From Lacrimispora xylanisolvens (GTDB lineage: Bacteria; Bacillota; Clostridia; Lachnospirales; Lachnospiraceae): 64,000 nucleotides of DNA. The notes beneath the pieces were generated by a model that saw only the letters and a program-made list of their open reading frames with translations, did no database searches and was not told where the DNA came from. The stretch's first letter is position 1. The number at the start of each line of letters is the position of its first letter. Both the position numbers and the translations under genes were made by a program. Location: the NCBI RefSeq assembly GCF_002934545.1, contig NZ_PTJA01000005.1, positions 124,001 through 188,000 of the forward strand, given 5' to 3'. Shown here piece after piece: positions 1 through 9,523 of this stretch.

Positions 1-1223
1 CGGTTGATGATTTGGAGAACGTTGGCCCTCTGACGGTCACCCTGTGCCGTTTTCATATAGGAGACCAGATTCTGGGCAATCCAGTGATCGTATAGATTGG
101 GAACAGAATCCCGGGTGATAAACGGAACATTATATTCCATAAATTTCTCAATTAAAAGTCTGGGACCCAGATTAGTCCGGTATAAAACAGCGATATCACT
201 AAGTGCATATCCTGCTTTCCCATAATTAAGAATCTCCTCCACAATTTCCATGGTTTCTTCCTGTGGATCCTTCCACAGTCTGGTAACCACTGGTTTTCCA
301 GAGCCTTTGTCTGTTACAATTTTCTTCTGGAATCGCATTTCATTGTGGGCGATCAGTTTCCCTGCTGTTTCCACAATGTCTCTGGTGCTTCTGAAATTGA
401 TATTTAAAAGAACCTTCTTCGCATTCTTATAATCTTTTTCAAAACCAAGCATGATTTCCGGCTTGGCTCCCCGGAACCGGTAGATGGACTGGTCATCGTC
501 TCCCACAATAAAAAGATTATCCTCAGGTGCCGCAAGCATACGGACAATTTCGTACTGTACCCGGTTAATATCCTGAAACTCATCCACCAGAATATACTGG
601 TATTTTCTCTGCCACGCTGCCAGAATATCTTTTCTCTGGGTAAAAAGTTCGTGGCACATGACCAGCATGTCATCAAAATCAATGAGATTGGCTTTTCTCA
701 GCCTGTCCTCATACCCCAGATACAGCTGTTTGAATATTTCTTCTGAGCAGTTTTTGGAGTAATAATGATCCAGTGAGATCATATCTCCCTTCACAGAACT
801 GATCTCTGATAAAATAGAGGCAATAAAATCCCCTTCATCTTCCACTTCCACGCTGCAGCGGTCCATTTCTTCCTTTACGAACCTGGTTTTCTGGTCTTCT
901 CTGATAATATTCCTGGCATCGTAGCGATAGGCGAATTTGAGAATACGGAAAAATATGGCATGAAAGGTACCGAAGCTGACAAAGGGAGCGGGATCTCCCA
1001 TCAATGCATCAAATCGTTCCTTCATCTCTGTGGCTGCCGCCTTGGTAAATGTGATGACCAGAATGCGGGAGGGATCCACGTGATATTCCTCAATCAGATG
1101 GCAGACTCTGTGTGTAATGGTAAATGTCTTTCCTGATCCCGGCCCGGCCAGCACTAACATGGGTCCATCCCGGTGAAGGATTGCTTCCTTCTGGGCGCCT
1201 TCATAGGTCACTTGTTGTTTCAT
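1..1223 (-). CDS. UvrD/PcrA-family ATP-dependent DNA helicase, N-terminal part (C-terminus beyond the left edge)
   Basis: About 407 N-terminal residues of a superfamily 1 DNA helicase are visible. The frame stays open to the window edge, so the C-terminal half is missing here. Motifs appear in order: a Q-motif region, Walker A GPGSGKT near residue 25, motif Ia with TFTKAA, Walker B DEFQD, the VGDDDQSIYRFRGA motif III region, and NFRST (motif IV). These define the UvrD/PcrA/Rep fold, which unwinds DNA in repair and replication restart. The ATG at 1223 is preceded by GGAGG at a normal distance. The N-terminus differs from textbook PcrA, so this may be one of the clostridial UvrD paralogues; no gene name is assigned. 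Confidence 0.9.
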   Translation of the reverse strand, partial: MKQQVTYEGAQKEAILHRDGPMLVLAGPGSGKTFTITHRVCHLIEEYHVDPSRILVITFTKAAATEMKERFDALMGDPAPFVSFGTFHAIFFRILKFAYRYDARNIIREDQKTRFVKEEMDRCSVEVEDEGDFIASILSEISSVKGDMISLDHYYSKNCSEEIFKQLYLGYEDRLRKANLIDFDDMLVMCHELFTQRKDILAAWQRKYQYILVDEFQDINRVQYEIVRMLAAPEDNLFIVGDDDQSIYRFRGAKPEIMLGFEKDYKNAKKVLLNINFRSTRDIVETAGKLIAHNEMRFQKKIVTDKGSGKPVVTRLWKDPQEETMEIVEEILNYGKAGYALSDIAVLYRTNLGPRLLIEKFMEYNVPFITRDSVPNLYDHWIAQNLVSYMKTAQGDRQRANVLQIIN

Positions 1224-1246
1224 GTTATCCTCCCAGTGAAACAAAG

Positions 1247-1281
1247 AAGCAGGAGTCCGGTTTTCTGCCATTCCCCTGCTT
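1247..1281 (-). terminator. Candidate terminator hairpin after gltX
   Basis: AAGCAGG pairs with CCTGCTT across a loop of about 21 bases, followed on the minus strand by CTTTGTTTC. It sits between the gltX stop and the helicase start. The T-tract is interrupted, so termination may be partial. Confidence 0.45.
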
Positions 1282-1292
1282 TCATCTACTTT

Positions 1293-2753
1293 TTATAAAG
1301 TCTCTTTGCTTAAAAGTTCGATTCCTTTTCTGATTCGATCTAAGGATTCTTCTTTTCCAAGGACCTCCATGATTTCTGTTGCACCTGCCGGAGTCATCTG
1401 CTTGCCGGAAACTGCAGTGCGGATGGGCCACATAACATAGCCGGTTTTATATCCTTTTTCAGAAACAAATGTGGAAAGCGCAGCATAGAGTGCATCGTTG
1501 CTGTAATCTTCCTGTGCTTCCAGAATGGGAAGTATCTCCTGTAACAGAGAAAGAGAGGTCTGGCTGTCCGTCTTCATCTTCTTATTAAAATACATGGAGC
1601 AGTCATATACCGGCAGTTCCTCAAAGAAATCAATATGATTGGCGATATCCGGGAACACTTCGATTCTGGTCTTAACCATGGCAGCGATCTTTCTTAAATC
1701 CAGATCCTTTTTAATGACTTTCCTGATATAAGGTTCTGCCATTCCATAAAATCTGTCAAAGTCCATCGCTTTCATGTATTCACTGTTCATCCACTTTAAC
1801 TTGGTCATGTCGAACACAGCCGGGGATTTACTGATATTGCGGAAATCAAATTCCTGAATTAATTCTTTGAGTGAGAAAATCTCCTGGTTTCCAACTGGTG
1901 ACCAGCCAAGCAAAGCCACATAATTGACCACTGCCTCAGAAATAAATCCCTGCTCAATTAAATCCTCATAGGAAGCATGGCCGCTTCTCTTGCTTAATTT
2001 TTTATGTTCCTCATTGGTAATCAGAGGACAGTGTACATAAACCGGAACTTCCCAGCCAAACGCGTCGTAAAGACGGTTATATTTGGGAGAAGAGGATAAA
2101 TATTCGTTGCCTCTTACCACATGAGTGATTCCCATCAGGTGATCATCCACTACATTGGCAAAATTGTAAGTTGGGTATCCATCGGACTTAATCAGTACCA
2201 TATCATCAAGCTCTGAGTTATCTACTGTGATATCACCGTAAATTTCATCGTGAAATGTGGTGGTTCCGTCAACCGGATTATTCTGGCGGATTACGTACGG
2301 CATCCCTGCCGCCAGATTAGCCTGTACCTCTTCTTTCGTAAGGTGAAGGCAATGCTTGTCATATACCATGATCTCCTGACCGTCTACAGTTCTCTTTAAA
2401 GAATCCAGACGTTCCTGGGTACAGAAGCAGTAGTAAGCCTCTCCTTTTTCCACCAGCATTTTCGCATAATCAAGGTACATTCCCAGAGCGTGACGTTCAC
2501 TCTGTACATAGGGACCAACTCCGCCATCCTTATCAGGACCTTCATCATGAACAAGTCCTGTCTCTTCCAATGTTCTATAAATAATCTCCACAGCACCTTC
2601 TACAAAACGTTCCTGGTCGGTGTCTTCAATGCGGAGAAGGAAATCTCCTCCCTCATGTTTTGCAATCAGGTACGCATACATAGCTGTTCTTAAATTGCCT
2701 ACGTGCATGCGGCCTGTGGGGCTTGGGGCATATCTGGTTCTAATTCGATTCAT
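1293..2753 (-). CDS. gltX: Glutamyl-tRNA synthetase
   Basis: Class I aminoacyl-tRNA synthetase that charges tRNA-Glu (and in many Firmicutes tRNA-Gln before amidation) in the cytoplasm. The Rossmann-fold signature [11 protein letters not shown] lies near the N-terminus, and the KMSKS-type loop reads KLSKRSGH in the middle of the protein. The length of 486 residues is normal for bacterial GltX. An upstream in-frame GTG at 2762 exists, but it would leave almost no gap to the AGGAG. The ATG at 2753 has a 10-base gap, so it is preferred. A candidate promoter lies 50-80 bases upstream. Confidence 0.96.
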   Translation of the reverse strand: MNRIRTRYAPSPTGRMHVGNLRTAMYAYLIAKHEGGDFLLRIEDTDQERFVEGAVEIIYRTLEETGLVHDEGPDKDGGVGPYVQSERHALGMYLDYAKMLVEKGEAYYCFCTQERLDSLKRTVDGQEIMVYDKHCLHLTKEEVQANLAAGMPYVIRQNNPVDGTTTFHDEIYGDITVDNSELDDMVLIKSDGYPTYNFANVVDDHLMGITHVVRGNEYLSSSPKYNRLYDAFGWEVPVYVHCPLITNEEHKKLSKRSGHASYEDLIEQGFISEAVVNYVALLGWSPVGNQEIFSLKELIQEFDFRNISKSPAVFDMTKLKWMNSEYMKAMDFDRFYGMAEPYIRKVIKKDLDLRKIAAMVKTRIEVFPDIANHIDFFEELPVYDCSMYFNKKMKTDSQTSLSLLQEILPILEAQEDYSNDALYAALSTFVSEKGYKTGYVMWPIRTAVSGKQMTPAGATEIMEVLGKEESLDRIRKGIELLSKETL

Positions 2754-2803
2754 TATAAACACACTCCTATATCTTCATTCTCGTGATGTTTCAGACAAAT
2801 TTT

Positions 2804-2832
2804 ATTATATAACGAACAACTGGAAAAAACAA
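2804..2832 (-). promoter_or_regulatory. Candidate sigma-A promoter of gltX
   Basis: Minus-strand TTGTTT (2832-2827), a 17-base spacer and TATAAT (2809-2804). The -10 is perfect and the -35 weak. It lies about 50 bases upstream of the gltX start. Confidence 0.45.
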
Positions 2833-2848
2833 TGACTTCACTCGATTT

Positions 2849-5398
2849 TTATTCCATTCCAGGTCCCACCGCTTCTGCCTGGGTGTCATCATCGCCTGGC
2901 CCGTTGCCAACTGCACCCCCGGTCTGAGGGTCACTATCTCCAGGGAATACCGGAGCTGTGGTCTCTCTTGGTTTCGTCATACCAGGTCCGATCTCCTGAG
3001 GTTTCGACGAATCATCCTGTTTAGGAAGAGCAAGAACACGGTTGACAGCATCATCGAGTGCCTGTTTTAAGCTGTCATAAGTTTCCGTTCCGTTTAACTG
3101 CTCCAAAAATGTTTTAGCGGAAGCAATTTTATCATCGGTAGTGCTGTCACGGTGATTCAGTCCGTTAAATTCAGCTATAAGAGCCTGCAGGGAAGCTGCT
3201 GCCTGTTCCTGGGTCTGTCTGGCTGCATCCTGTGCTGCCTGATTCATCTGTGATTGGGCTTCCTGCTGCTTACGGGCTTCTTCATCTTTCCATTTCTTTG
3301 TATCTGCCATTGCTGCAGCTTCTGCCACGGAGGAGAATAAATCCTTATTGCCGGTTTCCTGATCCGTTTTCTCTCCTCTGGAATCCACATTATAAGCGGA
3401 AACGGTAGAAGGCATATCCCAGTCCAGGGGAGGCAGATCCTTATTAATTTCAGCCATAAAATCATGCCACATCTTACCGGAATAAGTCTTTCCGTAAACT
3501 CCCGGCATCGCTCTTGGAGTATCATATCCCACCCAGATGGCAGTGGTATAATATCTGGTATAGCCGCAGAACCAGGTATCCTTGCTGCTGTTTGTTGTTC
3601 CCGTCTTTCCTGCTGCCGGAACACCAATTCCCAGTCCGGAACCTGTTCCGTAAGGCTTATCCAACGTTCCTTTCAGTACATCGGTGACCATGTATGCCGT
3701 ATCTTCTGTAAAGATTCTTTCATCAGCCTGACTGCCTTTATAAATCTCTCCGTCATACTGGCTCTTAATGCTTGTAATGCAGGTTTTATTGCTGTATTTT
3801 CCCTGATTGGCAAGAACGGAATAGCCTTTTGCCATATCCACAACTCTGGCTCCTTCAGTAAAACCTCCGATACTCATACTGCTGTTTCCATTGTCCATAT
3901 TGCTTAAGCCTACAAAGTGCATTTTCCCCAGATAGCTGATCCCTTTGTCGACTCCGATATCCGTCAGAACCTGCCAGGCGACTGTATTTAAACTCCGGTT
4001 TAATGCTTCTCTTACAGACACTTCACCAAAGTACTTGCCTCCGCTGTTTTTGGGCCCTTTGTCAAACAAATGGTCATTGACCAGTCTGGAAGGATAATAA
4101 AAGCCGGTTTCAAATGCAGGAGCGTAATCAATCAGCGGCTTAATGGTAGAGCCTGGCTGCCTTCTGCTTAAAAATCCACGGTTATATTCATCATCGGTTC
4201 CCCGTCCGCCTACTATCGCCACCACATATCCGGTCCGGTTGTCTACGCAGACAGCCGCTCCCTGTAGTGCGAATTTTCCGTTCTCCTGAACTTCCGTAAA
4301 CCCTTTTAAATGGGTATCGATGTTGTTTTGCAGCGCTGTCTGCAGTTTGGAATCCAGGCTGGTATGAATTTCAAATCCTCCCTTGCGTACCATATCGCTT
4401 TTTGCCTGATACTGCTCCTGATATTCTTCCTTATAGGAATCATAGGAACTTTTACTGTGAAAGACATACTGGAATACAAAGTCATCGTTCTTCATCAGTT
4501 CCAGAACGGCAGAATGTATGGCGTAGCTGGTCTGATAATTCTCTGTGGTTCCGCCTTCATAAACCTTGGCGACTGTAAGGGGCTGGGCTTTGGCATTCTC
4601 CTGCTCTTCCTTTGTGATGAACTTACAAAGCGCCATATTGTCAATCACCTGATCCCGCTTCCATTTAGAGGTATCGGGATGTGCCACCGGGTCATATCTG
4701 GAAGGATTGTTGCTGATTCCCGCAAGAGTTGCTGCTTCCCAGATGGTCAGATCCTTTGCTTCCTTATCAAAATAATAACGGCTGGCCTCGGATACACCAT
4801 AACTGCGGTTCGCATAATAATTGGTGTTGCAGTAGAATTCCATAATATCCTTTTTGGAATACTTGTCCTCCATCCGGGGAGCAGCAAAGAATTCTGTGAT
4901 TTTTCTCTGAATGGTTCTCTCCTGAGTTAAATAGGTGTTTTTGATCACCTGCTGGGTGATGGTACTGCCGCCCTGGGTCGCCACACCTTTGTTTTTTATG
5001 AAAACCAGACCAGCTCTTAAAAGCCCCTTGTAATCAATTCCATGATGTTTATAGAATCGCCTGTCCTCCTGGGCTATGTAAGCATTCTGAAGATTTTCGC
5101 TGATGTCCTTAATTGACACATATTCGTAATGACCGGAATTAATGGTTCCGATTAAGTTTCCTTCAGAATCATAAACTCTTGTATCCATTGGCTGTGAGAA
5201 ATCAGTTTTGGAAGTCTGACTTATAATGGTGTCAGCCTTTTCCTTACATGTCGTGATCTCATCCTGATATTTTATAAATACGACGCCTCCAGCCAGGCCC
5301 CCTATTACCATCGCCAACAGAAATACAAAGAGTATGACCTTTATGGGACGAAAAAATATATTCCATGCACTTTTTCGTTTTCTGCTTTTCTTCCCCAT
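2849..5398 (-). CDS. Class A penicillin-binding protein (bifunctional transglycosylase/transpeptidase)
   Basis: An 849-residue membrane-anchored enzyme that polymerises lipid II into glycan strands and cross-links the stem peptides. It has a basic cytoplasmic N-terminus and one membrane segment near residues 15-40. A GT51 glycosyltransferase domain follows, with QEDRRFYKHHGID and GGSTITQQ. The transpeptidase domain has all three active-site motifs: STIK in RRQPGSTIKP, SLN in NRSLNTVAW, and KTGTT. The C-terminus is a Q/A/E-rich coiled stretch and then a proline/glycine-rich acidic tail with PGM repeats. An in-frame start 13 codons upstream exists, but AAGGAGG sits correctly before the ATG at 5398. 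The gene stands alone between gltX and tRNA-Thr. Confidence 0.94.
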   Translation of the reverse strand: MGKKSRKRKSAWNIFFRPIKVILFVFLLAMVIGGLAGGVVFIKYQDEITTCKEKADTIISQTSKTDFSQPMDTRVYDSEGNLIGTINSGHYEYVSIKDISENLQNAYIAQEDRRFYKHHGIDYKGLLRAGLVFIKNKGVATQGGSTITQQVIKNTYLTQERTIQRKITEFFAAPRMEDKYSKKDIMEFYCNTNYYANRSYGVSEASRYYFDKEAKDLTIWEAATLAGISNNPSRYDPVAHPDTSKWKRDQVIDNMALCKFITKEEQENAKAQPLTVAKVYEGGTTENYQTSYAIHSAVLELMKNDDFVFQYVFHSKSSYDSYKEEYQEQYQAKSDMVRKGGFEIHTSLDSKLQTALQNNIDTHLKGFTEVQENGKFALQGAAVCVDNRTGYVVAIVGGRGTDDEYNRGFLSRRQPGSTIKPLIDYAPAFETGFYYPSRLVNDHLFDKGPKNSGGKYFGEVSVREALNRSLNTVAWQVLTDIGVDKGISYLGKMHFVGLSNMDNGNSSMSIGGFTEGARVVDMAKGYSVLANQGKYSNKTCITSIKSQYDGEIYKGSQADERIFTEDTAYMVTDVLKGTLDKPYGTGSGLGIGVPAAGKTGTTNSSKDTWFCGYTRYYTTAIWVGYDTPRAMPGVYGKTYSGKMWHDFMAEINKDLPPLDWDMPSTVSAYNVDSRGEKTDQETGNKDLFSSVAEAAAMADTKKWKDEEARKQQEAQSQMNQAAQDAARQTQEQAAASLQALIAEFNGLNHRDSTTDDKIASAKTFLEQLNGTETYDSLKQALDDAVNRVLALPKQDDSSKPQEIGPGMTKPRETTAPVFPGDSDPQTGGAVGNGPGDDDTQAEAVGPGME

Positions 5399-5433
5399 AA
5401 CAACCTGCCTCCTTCTCTTCTTTTTATGATATA

Positions 5434-5470
5434 ACAAAAACGGGAAGTCTCTTGAATAAGACTTCCCGTT
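5434..5470 (-). terminator. Intrinsic terminator of tRNA-Thr
   Basis: A 12-bp stem (AACGGGAAGTCT with its exact complement, 8-base loop) followed on the minus strand by TTTTTG. It lies directly downstream of the tRNA. Confidence 0.8.
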
Positions 5471-5477
5471 TGTTATA

Positions 5478-5550
5478 AGCTGATGACGGGACTCGGACCC
5501 GTGACCTCCTCACTACCAATGAGGTGCGCTACCACCTGTGCCACATCAGC
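5478..5550 (-). tRNA. tRNA-Thr (anticodon GGT)
   Basis: A 73-base cloverleaf. The acceptor stem GCTGATG/CATCAGC is perfect, and the anticodon stem CCTCA/TGAGG encloses TTGGTAG, giving anticodon GGT. The discriminator is T and CCA is not encoded. Two oddities stand out. The T-loop reads TCCGAGT, so position 55 is C instead of the nearly universal U. The D-stem GCAC/GCGC contains an A-C mismatch. A strong terminator follows, so the gene looks transcribed on its own. Confidence 0.88.
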
Positions 5551-5703
5551 ATTTCTTTGGTTCGTCGCTCGAACCTCGTATATCATAGCATGGGAAAATC
5601 TATTTGTCAACGTTTTTTATAAGTTTTTTATAATATACATGAAACTGCAAAAATTCTACAAATACTTCACAAAAAAGTCCTTTATTGAGATGGAAACAGA
5701 CCA

Positions 5704-5733
5704 GGAAAGAACAGGATTTTTCCCATTCTTTCC
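5704..5733 (-). terminator. Hairpin downstream of ldh, possible terminator
   Basis: GGAAAGAA pairs with TTCTTTCC and the stem extends with partial pairing. It lies 10 bases past the ldh stop. No clean T-run follows on the minus strand, so the role is uncertain. Confidence 0.35.
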
Positions 5734-5743
5734 CGTTATATTT

Positions 5744-6697
5744 TTATAAAATACCCTGGAAGCTTTCCCGTAACGTATCACAGGAATGGCCAAACTGTTT
5801 CATCTCTTCTTCTGTAAGGGAGAGAGTTAAAACCCGCTGAATGCCGTTCTTATTTATGATACAGGGAACTCCCGCATATACGTCATTCTGACCGTATTCC
5901 CCTCTTAGCATGGTTGATACGGTAAAGACACTGTTCTCATCTCCAAGTATTGCTTTTGTAATTCTGGTTAAAGCCATTCCGATTCCATAGTAGGTTGCCT
6001 GCTTTGCATCGATAATACGGTACGCCGCTCCCCGCACTTCATCTTCAATCCGCTTTAACTCTTCCCTGCATACCATATCATCTTCACCGCCGCTTCCGCA
6101 AAGTGACAATATGGGTTTGGTAGCAATCATGGCCTGACTCCACGGTACAAATTCACTGTCTCCGTGCTCTCCCATTACGTATGCATGAACATTTCTTGGA
6201 TCCACACGAAGTGATTCCCCAAGGAGATACCGCAGTCTCGCTGTATCCAGGGCTGTGCCGCTTCCTAAAACCCGTTTGGGATTAAAGCCGGAAAGAGAAT
6301 AGGTAATCCTGGTCATAATGTCTACGGGGTTGGTTGCAACCAGAAAGATTCCGTTAAATCCGGACTCTGTAACGGGCTGCACAATGGACTCAAAGACGGA
6401 GGCATTGCGCTTTAACAGATCAAGTCTGGTTTCTCCCGGTTTCTGTGCCACACCTGCACAAATTACCACAATATCCGCATCGGAACAGTCCCTGTATTCT
6501 CCTGCATAAATCTTCATATGGTAACCGGAAAAAGCAAGCCCATGATTTAAATCCATGGCTTCTCCCTCTGCTCTTTTACGATTAATATCAATTAAAACAA
6601 GTTCATCACAAATTCCCTGGTTTAACATGGAATAAGCATAGCTCATTCCAACCATTCCAGTCCCTACAAGCGCAACTTTTCTTTTATCTGTTCTCAT
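5744..6697 (-). CDS. ldh: L-lactate dehydrogenase
   Basis: Cytoplasmic NAD-dependent enzyme that reduces pyruvate to L-lactate and regenerates NAD+ in fermentation. The dinucleotide-binding motif GTGMVGMSYAY is at residues 12-22. The catalytic histidine sits in GEHGDSE in mid-protein, and the substrate arginine lies in NPVDIMTRIT. The length of 317 is typical of the LDH/MDH family; the LDH-like loop and context favour lactate over malate. The ATG at 6697 has GGAG about 13 bases upstream, which is rather long. The gene appears monocistronic. Confidence 0.92.
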   Translation of the reverse strand: MRTDKRKVALVGTGMVGMSYAYSMLNQGICDELVLIDINRKRAEGEAMDLNHGLAFSGYHMKIYAGEYRDCSDADIVVICAGVAQKPGETRLDLLKRNASVFESIVQPVTESGFNGIFLVATNPVDIMTRITYSLSGFNPKRVLGSGTALDTARLRYLLGESLRVDPRNVHAYVMGEHGDSEFVPWSQAMIATKPILSLCGSGGEDDMVCREELKRIEDEVRGAAYRIIDAKQATYYGIGMALTRITKAILGDENSVFTVSTMLRGEYGQNDVYAGVPCIINKNGIQRVLTLSLTEEEMKQFGHSCDTLRESFQGIL

Positions 6698-6753
6698 ATT
6701 TTATGCCACTCTCCTGTTCGTATTATAGATAGTGTTACTGCATGAAATGGAAA

Positions 6754-7830
6754 CTATGCGTTTGATATTCCCCGTTCGATTTTTTTTGACATCAATTCAC
6801 TGTTACTGCTGTAAATAATTGCATTTTCTTTAGAAATTCTGCCTTCCTTGTACAGGTTCAGCAGGCTGGAATCCATGGAACGCATTCCTTCTGCCTGACC
6901 AGTGGCAATGACAGAATCAATCTGATGTGTCTTGGATTCCCGGATCATATTTCGGATTGCATTGTTAAAAAACATAATTTCAAATGCCGGATAAACACCA
7001 CCGTCTACGGTAGGGATCAGCTGCTGGGAAATCACAGCCTGCATCACCATGGACAGCTGCATTCGAATCTGCTGCTGCTGATTAGGCGGAAAGCTGTCGA
7101 TAATGCGGTCAATGGTATTGGCTGCCCCCACAGTATGCAGAGTGGAAATCACCAGATGACCAGTCTCCGCTGCAGTCATGGCAATCCGGATTGTCTCGTA
7201 ATCCCTCATCTCTCCAACCAGTATGACATCAGGAGCCTGACGCAGTGCCGAACGAAGTCCGGTCACATAGCTGTCTGTATCCGTAGTCACTTCCCGCTGG
7301 GTTACCACGCTCTGTTTATGGCGGTGTAAGTATTCCAGGGGATCTTCCAACGTAATAACATGGGCATTTCTTGTATTATTAATCTTATCAATAATACAGG
7401 CAAGGGTGGTTGTCTTTCCGCTTCCCGCCGGTCCTGTTACCAGTACAAATCCTTTTGTCAGTCTGGCTGCATCGATTACACTTTCCGGAATATGAAGCTC
7501 CTTATAGTCAGGGAGATCGAAGTTCACCACACGAATCACTGCAGCCAGAGAGCCTCTCTGTCGGAATACGCTGGAGCGGAATCTGGAAACTCCAGGTATG
7601 GCAAAGGAAAAATCATCATCACCATGTTCCCTTACTTTTCCCATGTCCCGTTCTCCTGCCAGCTGGTAAAGCTCCGTGATCAGCAGCTCCATCTGGGCGG
7701 GGTACAGCTTTTCCTCACTCTGGTAAACAATTCTGCTCCCGATCTTATACGAAAATGGCATGCCTGGCACAAGAAAGATATCAGATGCCTTCTGTGCCAC
7801 AGCAGAACTCAATAAATCTACTACCTTCAT
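6754..7830 (-). CDS. pilT: PilT-type retraction ATPase of a type IV pilus-like system
   Basis: A 358-residue hexameric secretion ATPase that in known systems powers pilus retraction at the inner face of the membrane. The N-terminal domain begins with KASDIFLVPG. Then come Walker A GPAGSGKTTT, the Asp box with TLEDPLEYLH, Walker B DVILVGEMRD, and the His box STLHTVGAANTIDR. A longer open frame runs upstream through the neighbour, but AGGAG is placed 8 bases before the ATG at 7830, and this start avoids overlap. It is the last gene of a six-member run with PilC. No PilB extension ATPase is visible in the window. Confidence 0.92.
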   Translation of the reverse strand: MKVVDLLSSAVAQKASDIFLVPGMPFSYKIGSRIVYQSEEKLYPAQMELLITELYQLAGERDMGKVREHGDDDFSFAIPGVSRFRSSVFRQRGSLAAVIRVVNFDLPDYKELHIPESVIDAARLTKGFVLVTGPAGSGKTTTLACIIDKINNTRNAHVITLEDPLEYLHRHKQSVVTQREVTTDTDSYVTGLRSALRQAPDVILVGEMRDYETIRIAMTAAETGHLVISTLHTVGAANTIDRIIDSFPPNQQQQIRMQLSMVMQAVISQQLIPTVDGGVYPAFEIMFFNNAIRNMIRESKTHQIDSVIATGQAEGMRSMDSSLLNLYKEGRISKENAIIYSSNSELMSKKIERGISNA

Positions 7831-7849
7831 CTTCCAATCTCCTGCTCTG

Positions 7850-8272
7850 TCAATTCCCACCCTTAAAAACCGGCAGGGATTGATCAATTTCATAATCTTC
7901 TGTCTGTATGACTTTCCACTGGGATATTTCAATTTTCCCGCTCTGATCCGGTGGTACATGAAGCTTTATGGAAAGAGACTGGGATCGTTTCATGGGAATC
8001 TGAGTGGATGCGATCCCGGTCTGTGAATCATAGTAATCCCCCAGATTTCCGGAATGTGAATTTTGCAAAACCATCTGATAAAAGACTTCTCCCTCTTTAT
8101 CTGCCCTGTAATACTCTGCAACGGAATCTGCATTCCGCTGTGCAAGATTCCATTCACTTTTGGCAGTACTAAGAGAAAGCATCCCAAAAGTAACCAGACA
8201 GAGAATCATAAATATCAGAATAAGAGTAGGAGTTCCCATATTGGCCCTGTAGCCAATCTCCTGTTTCGCCAT
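7850..8272 (-). CDS. Small membrane-anchored pilin-like protein of the pil operon
   Basis: 140 residues with one hydrophobic segment at about 14-34, preceded by a short polar N-terminus and followed by a hydrophilic domain. The layout resembles minor pilins or TadE-like proteins, but no prepilin peptidase site (Gly before a hydrophobic helix with Glu at +5) is visible. It lies between the pilin-like gene and pilT. I do not recognise the family; a role in the pilus-like complex is inferred from position only. Confidence 0.75.
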   Translation of the reverse strand: MAKQEIGYRANMGTPTLILIFMILCLVTFGMLSLSTAKSEWNLAQRNADSVAEYYRADKEGEVFYQMVLQNSHSGNLGDYYDSQTGIASTQIPMKRSQSLSIKLHVPPDQSGKIEISQWKVIQTEDYEIDQSLPVFKGGN

Positions 8273-8288
8273 ATGATTTCTCCTTCAC

Positions 8289-8696
8289 TCAAGGGTTTTC
8301 GTGCCGGCTTACCGCCAGGGTATAAAGCGTATTTCCGCCTTTTGATACAGTCACTTCCGCTTCCAGTTCACTTATAAGTTTAACCTCTCCATAATAAACT
8401 GCATGGGACTGGTCAGTGGCATTTCCTTTTTTATCAAACATCATGGTATAGGTCTCCTCCGAGGAATCCTTTTTCACACCATTTAAACGTTGAATCAGCC
8501 CTGCTTCTCCTTCTGCCTTCCAGATCTCAGCTGCACTTTGGGCAATCAGAACACTCTGATTTAAATCTGCTGCTCTTTTACTCAGCAAGTCCGCCTTTAC
8601 AAATGCCTGAATGCAGACTGCTGCACACAGCAGAAAGAAAAATACGGCGACAATCATCTCCATCATCATTACATTGGATCTGTTTTTTCTATTCAT
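8289..8696 (-). CDS. Pilin-like membrane protein with atypical prepilin motif
   Basis: 135 residues: short basic N-terminus (MNRKNRSN), then a long hydrophobic helix starting VMMMEMIVAV, then a polar domain. The glutamate at +5 of that helix resembles type IV prepilins, but the residue before the presumed cleavage point is Asn rather than Gly. Its start overlaps the end of the upstream gene by 8 bases, which implies translational coupling. It probably forms a minor pilin-like subunit. Confidence 0.75.
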   Translation of the reverse strand: MNRKNRSNVMMMEMIVAVFFFLLCAAVCIQAFVKADLLSKRAADLNQSVLIAQSAAEIWKAEGEAGLIQRLNGVKKDSSEETYTMMFDKKGNATDQSHAVYYGEVKLISELEAEVTVSKGGNTLYTLAVSRHENP

Positions 8697-9180
8697 CTGC
8701 AGCTCCTTTGCTTCTTAAAGAAATAAAGAGCTGGCTTCCTGTTTCACCTTCCGATTTCAAATGGAGAAGGTGGTCCTCCATATCCATGGTGATTTCTTTG
8801 CATTCCAATATCTGATTTCCGTCACCAATGGATAATCCACTGTTCTGATCTGCAAACAGCTCCCATAAGCTTCCGTCACGGTAATAAATCTGTGTCACAT
8901 ACGAAGTGTCTTCTATGTTCTGCTTTAATGTAAGTACCTGCACTCCATCCACATCGGTCAGTGATACAGCACCGGCTTCATCTGCCTGCCTGACCTTATT
9001 GGCAATATAACTGAAAGCAATATCTTTCTCATAGGTCAGTTCCGATCTGTTATTGATGTTTTCATAAACTCTGCCACCGATCAGGATCAGAAACAGAGCA
9101 CACATCACAAACACGAGAAATAAAAGGAGGGGAAAAACGATAGTTCCCAACCGGCTTTTTGGTAATTCTTTTCCTGCCAT
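8689..9180 (-). CDS. Single-pass membrane protein of the pil operon (DUF4860-like)
   Basis: 163 residues with a hydrophobic segment at about 13-36 (GTIVFPLLLFLVF) and a C-terminal extracytoplasmic domain rich in beta-type sequence. It resembles the DUF4860 proteins of clostridial pilus-like operons; this assignment is from memory and unverified. A longer frame to 9258 would overlap the preceding gene. The ATG at 9180 has an AGAGG-type site and starts 10 bases after the upstream stop, so it is preferred. Confidence 0.75.
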   Translation of the reverse strand: MAGKELPKSRLGTIVFPLLLFLVFVMCALFLILIGGRVYENINNRSELTYEKDIAFSYIANKVRQADEAGAVSLTDVDGVQVLTLKQNIEDTSYVTQIYYRDGSLWELFADQNSGLSIGDGNQILECKEITMDMEDHLLHLKSEGETGSQLFISLRSKGAADE

Positions 9181-9190
9181 GGCTACCTCT

Positions 9191-9514
9191 CTATGGATTT
9201 TGTAAGTTAACCGTAATATCCGGCATGAAATTTGATGCGAATCCGCTGTAAAATACATCGTAGCGGTCCCGATCTATTTTAATACCGTAATTTTCTTCTA
9301 AATACTCCACACTGGGTGGATATCTTCCTTCAATGGCATAGCACTGAACCGATGCCCTGCGTATGGCATCCCGTAAAGTTTCTGCGCCTCTTTCTCCAGA
9401 CCGCTTTGAAAAAGTCAGAGCGGAAGAGACAAAAAGCACAACGGCGAGAGAAAACGCCCCAAGGGATACAAGCTGTCCTAACAGCTCTTTTCCTGAACCA
9501 TTTGGTTTTTTCAT
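9191..9514 (-). CDS. Small membrane-anchored protein of the pil operon
   Basis: 107 residues: a polar N-terminus, a hydrophobic helix at about 12-34, and a C-terminal domain with a YPPSVEYLEENYGI stretch. That stretch resembles the conserved region after the pilin helix in some pseudopilin-like proteins. There is no classical prepilin cleavage site. It lies directly downstream of pilC with AGGAGGT before the ATG. The function is inferred only from position. Confidence 0.75.
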   Translation of the reverse strand: MKKPNGSGKELLGQLVSLGAFSLAVVLFVSSALTFSKRSGERGAETLRDAIRRASVQCYAIEGRYPPSVEYLEENYGIKIDRDRYDVFYSGFASNFMPDITVNLQNP

Positions 9515-9523
9515 AGAGACCTC

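Noticed and set aside
404-682. A 92-codon minus-strand ORF inside the helicase gene
   Set aside because: It is an out-of-frame shadow of the helicase coding sequence, which reads through with all motifs in another frame.
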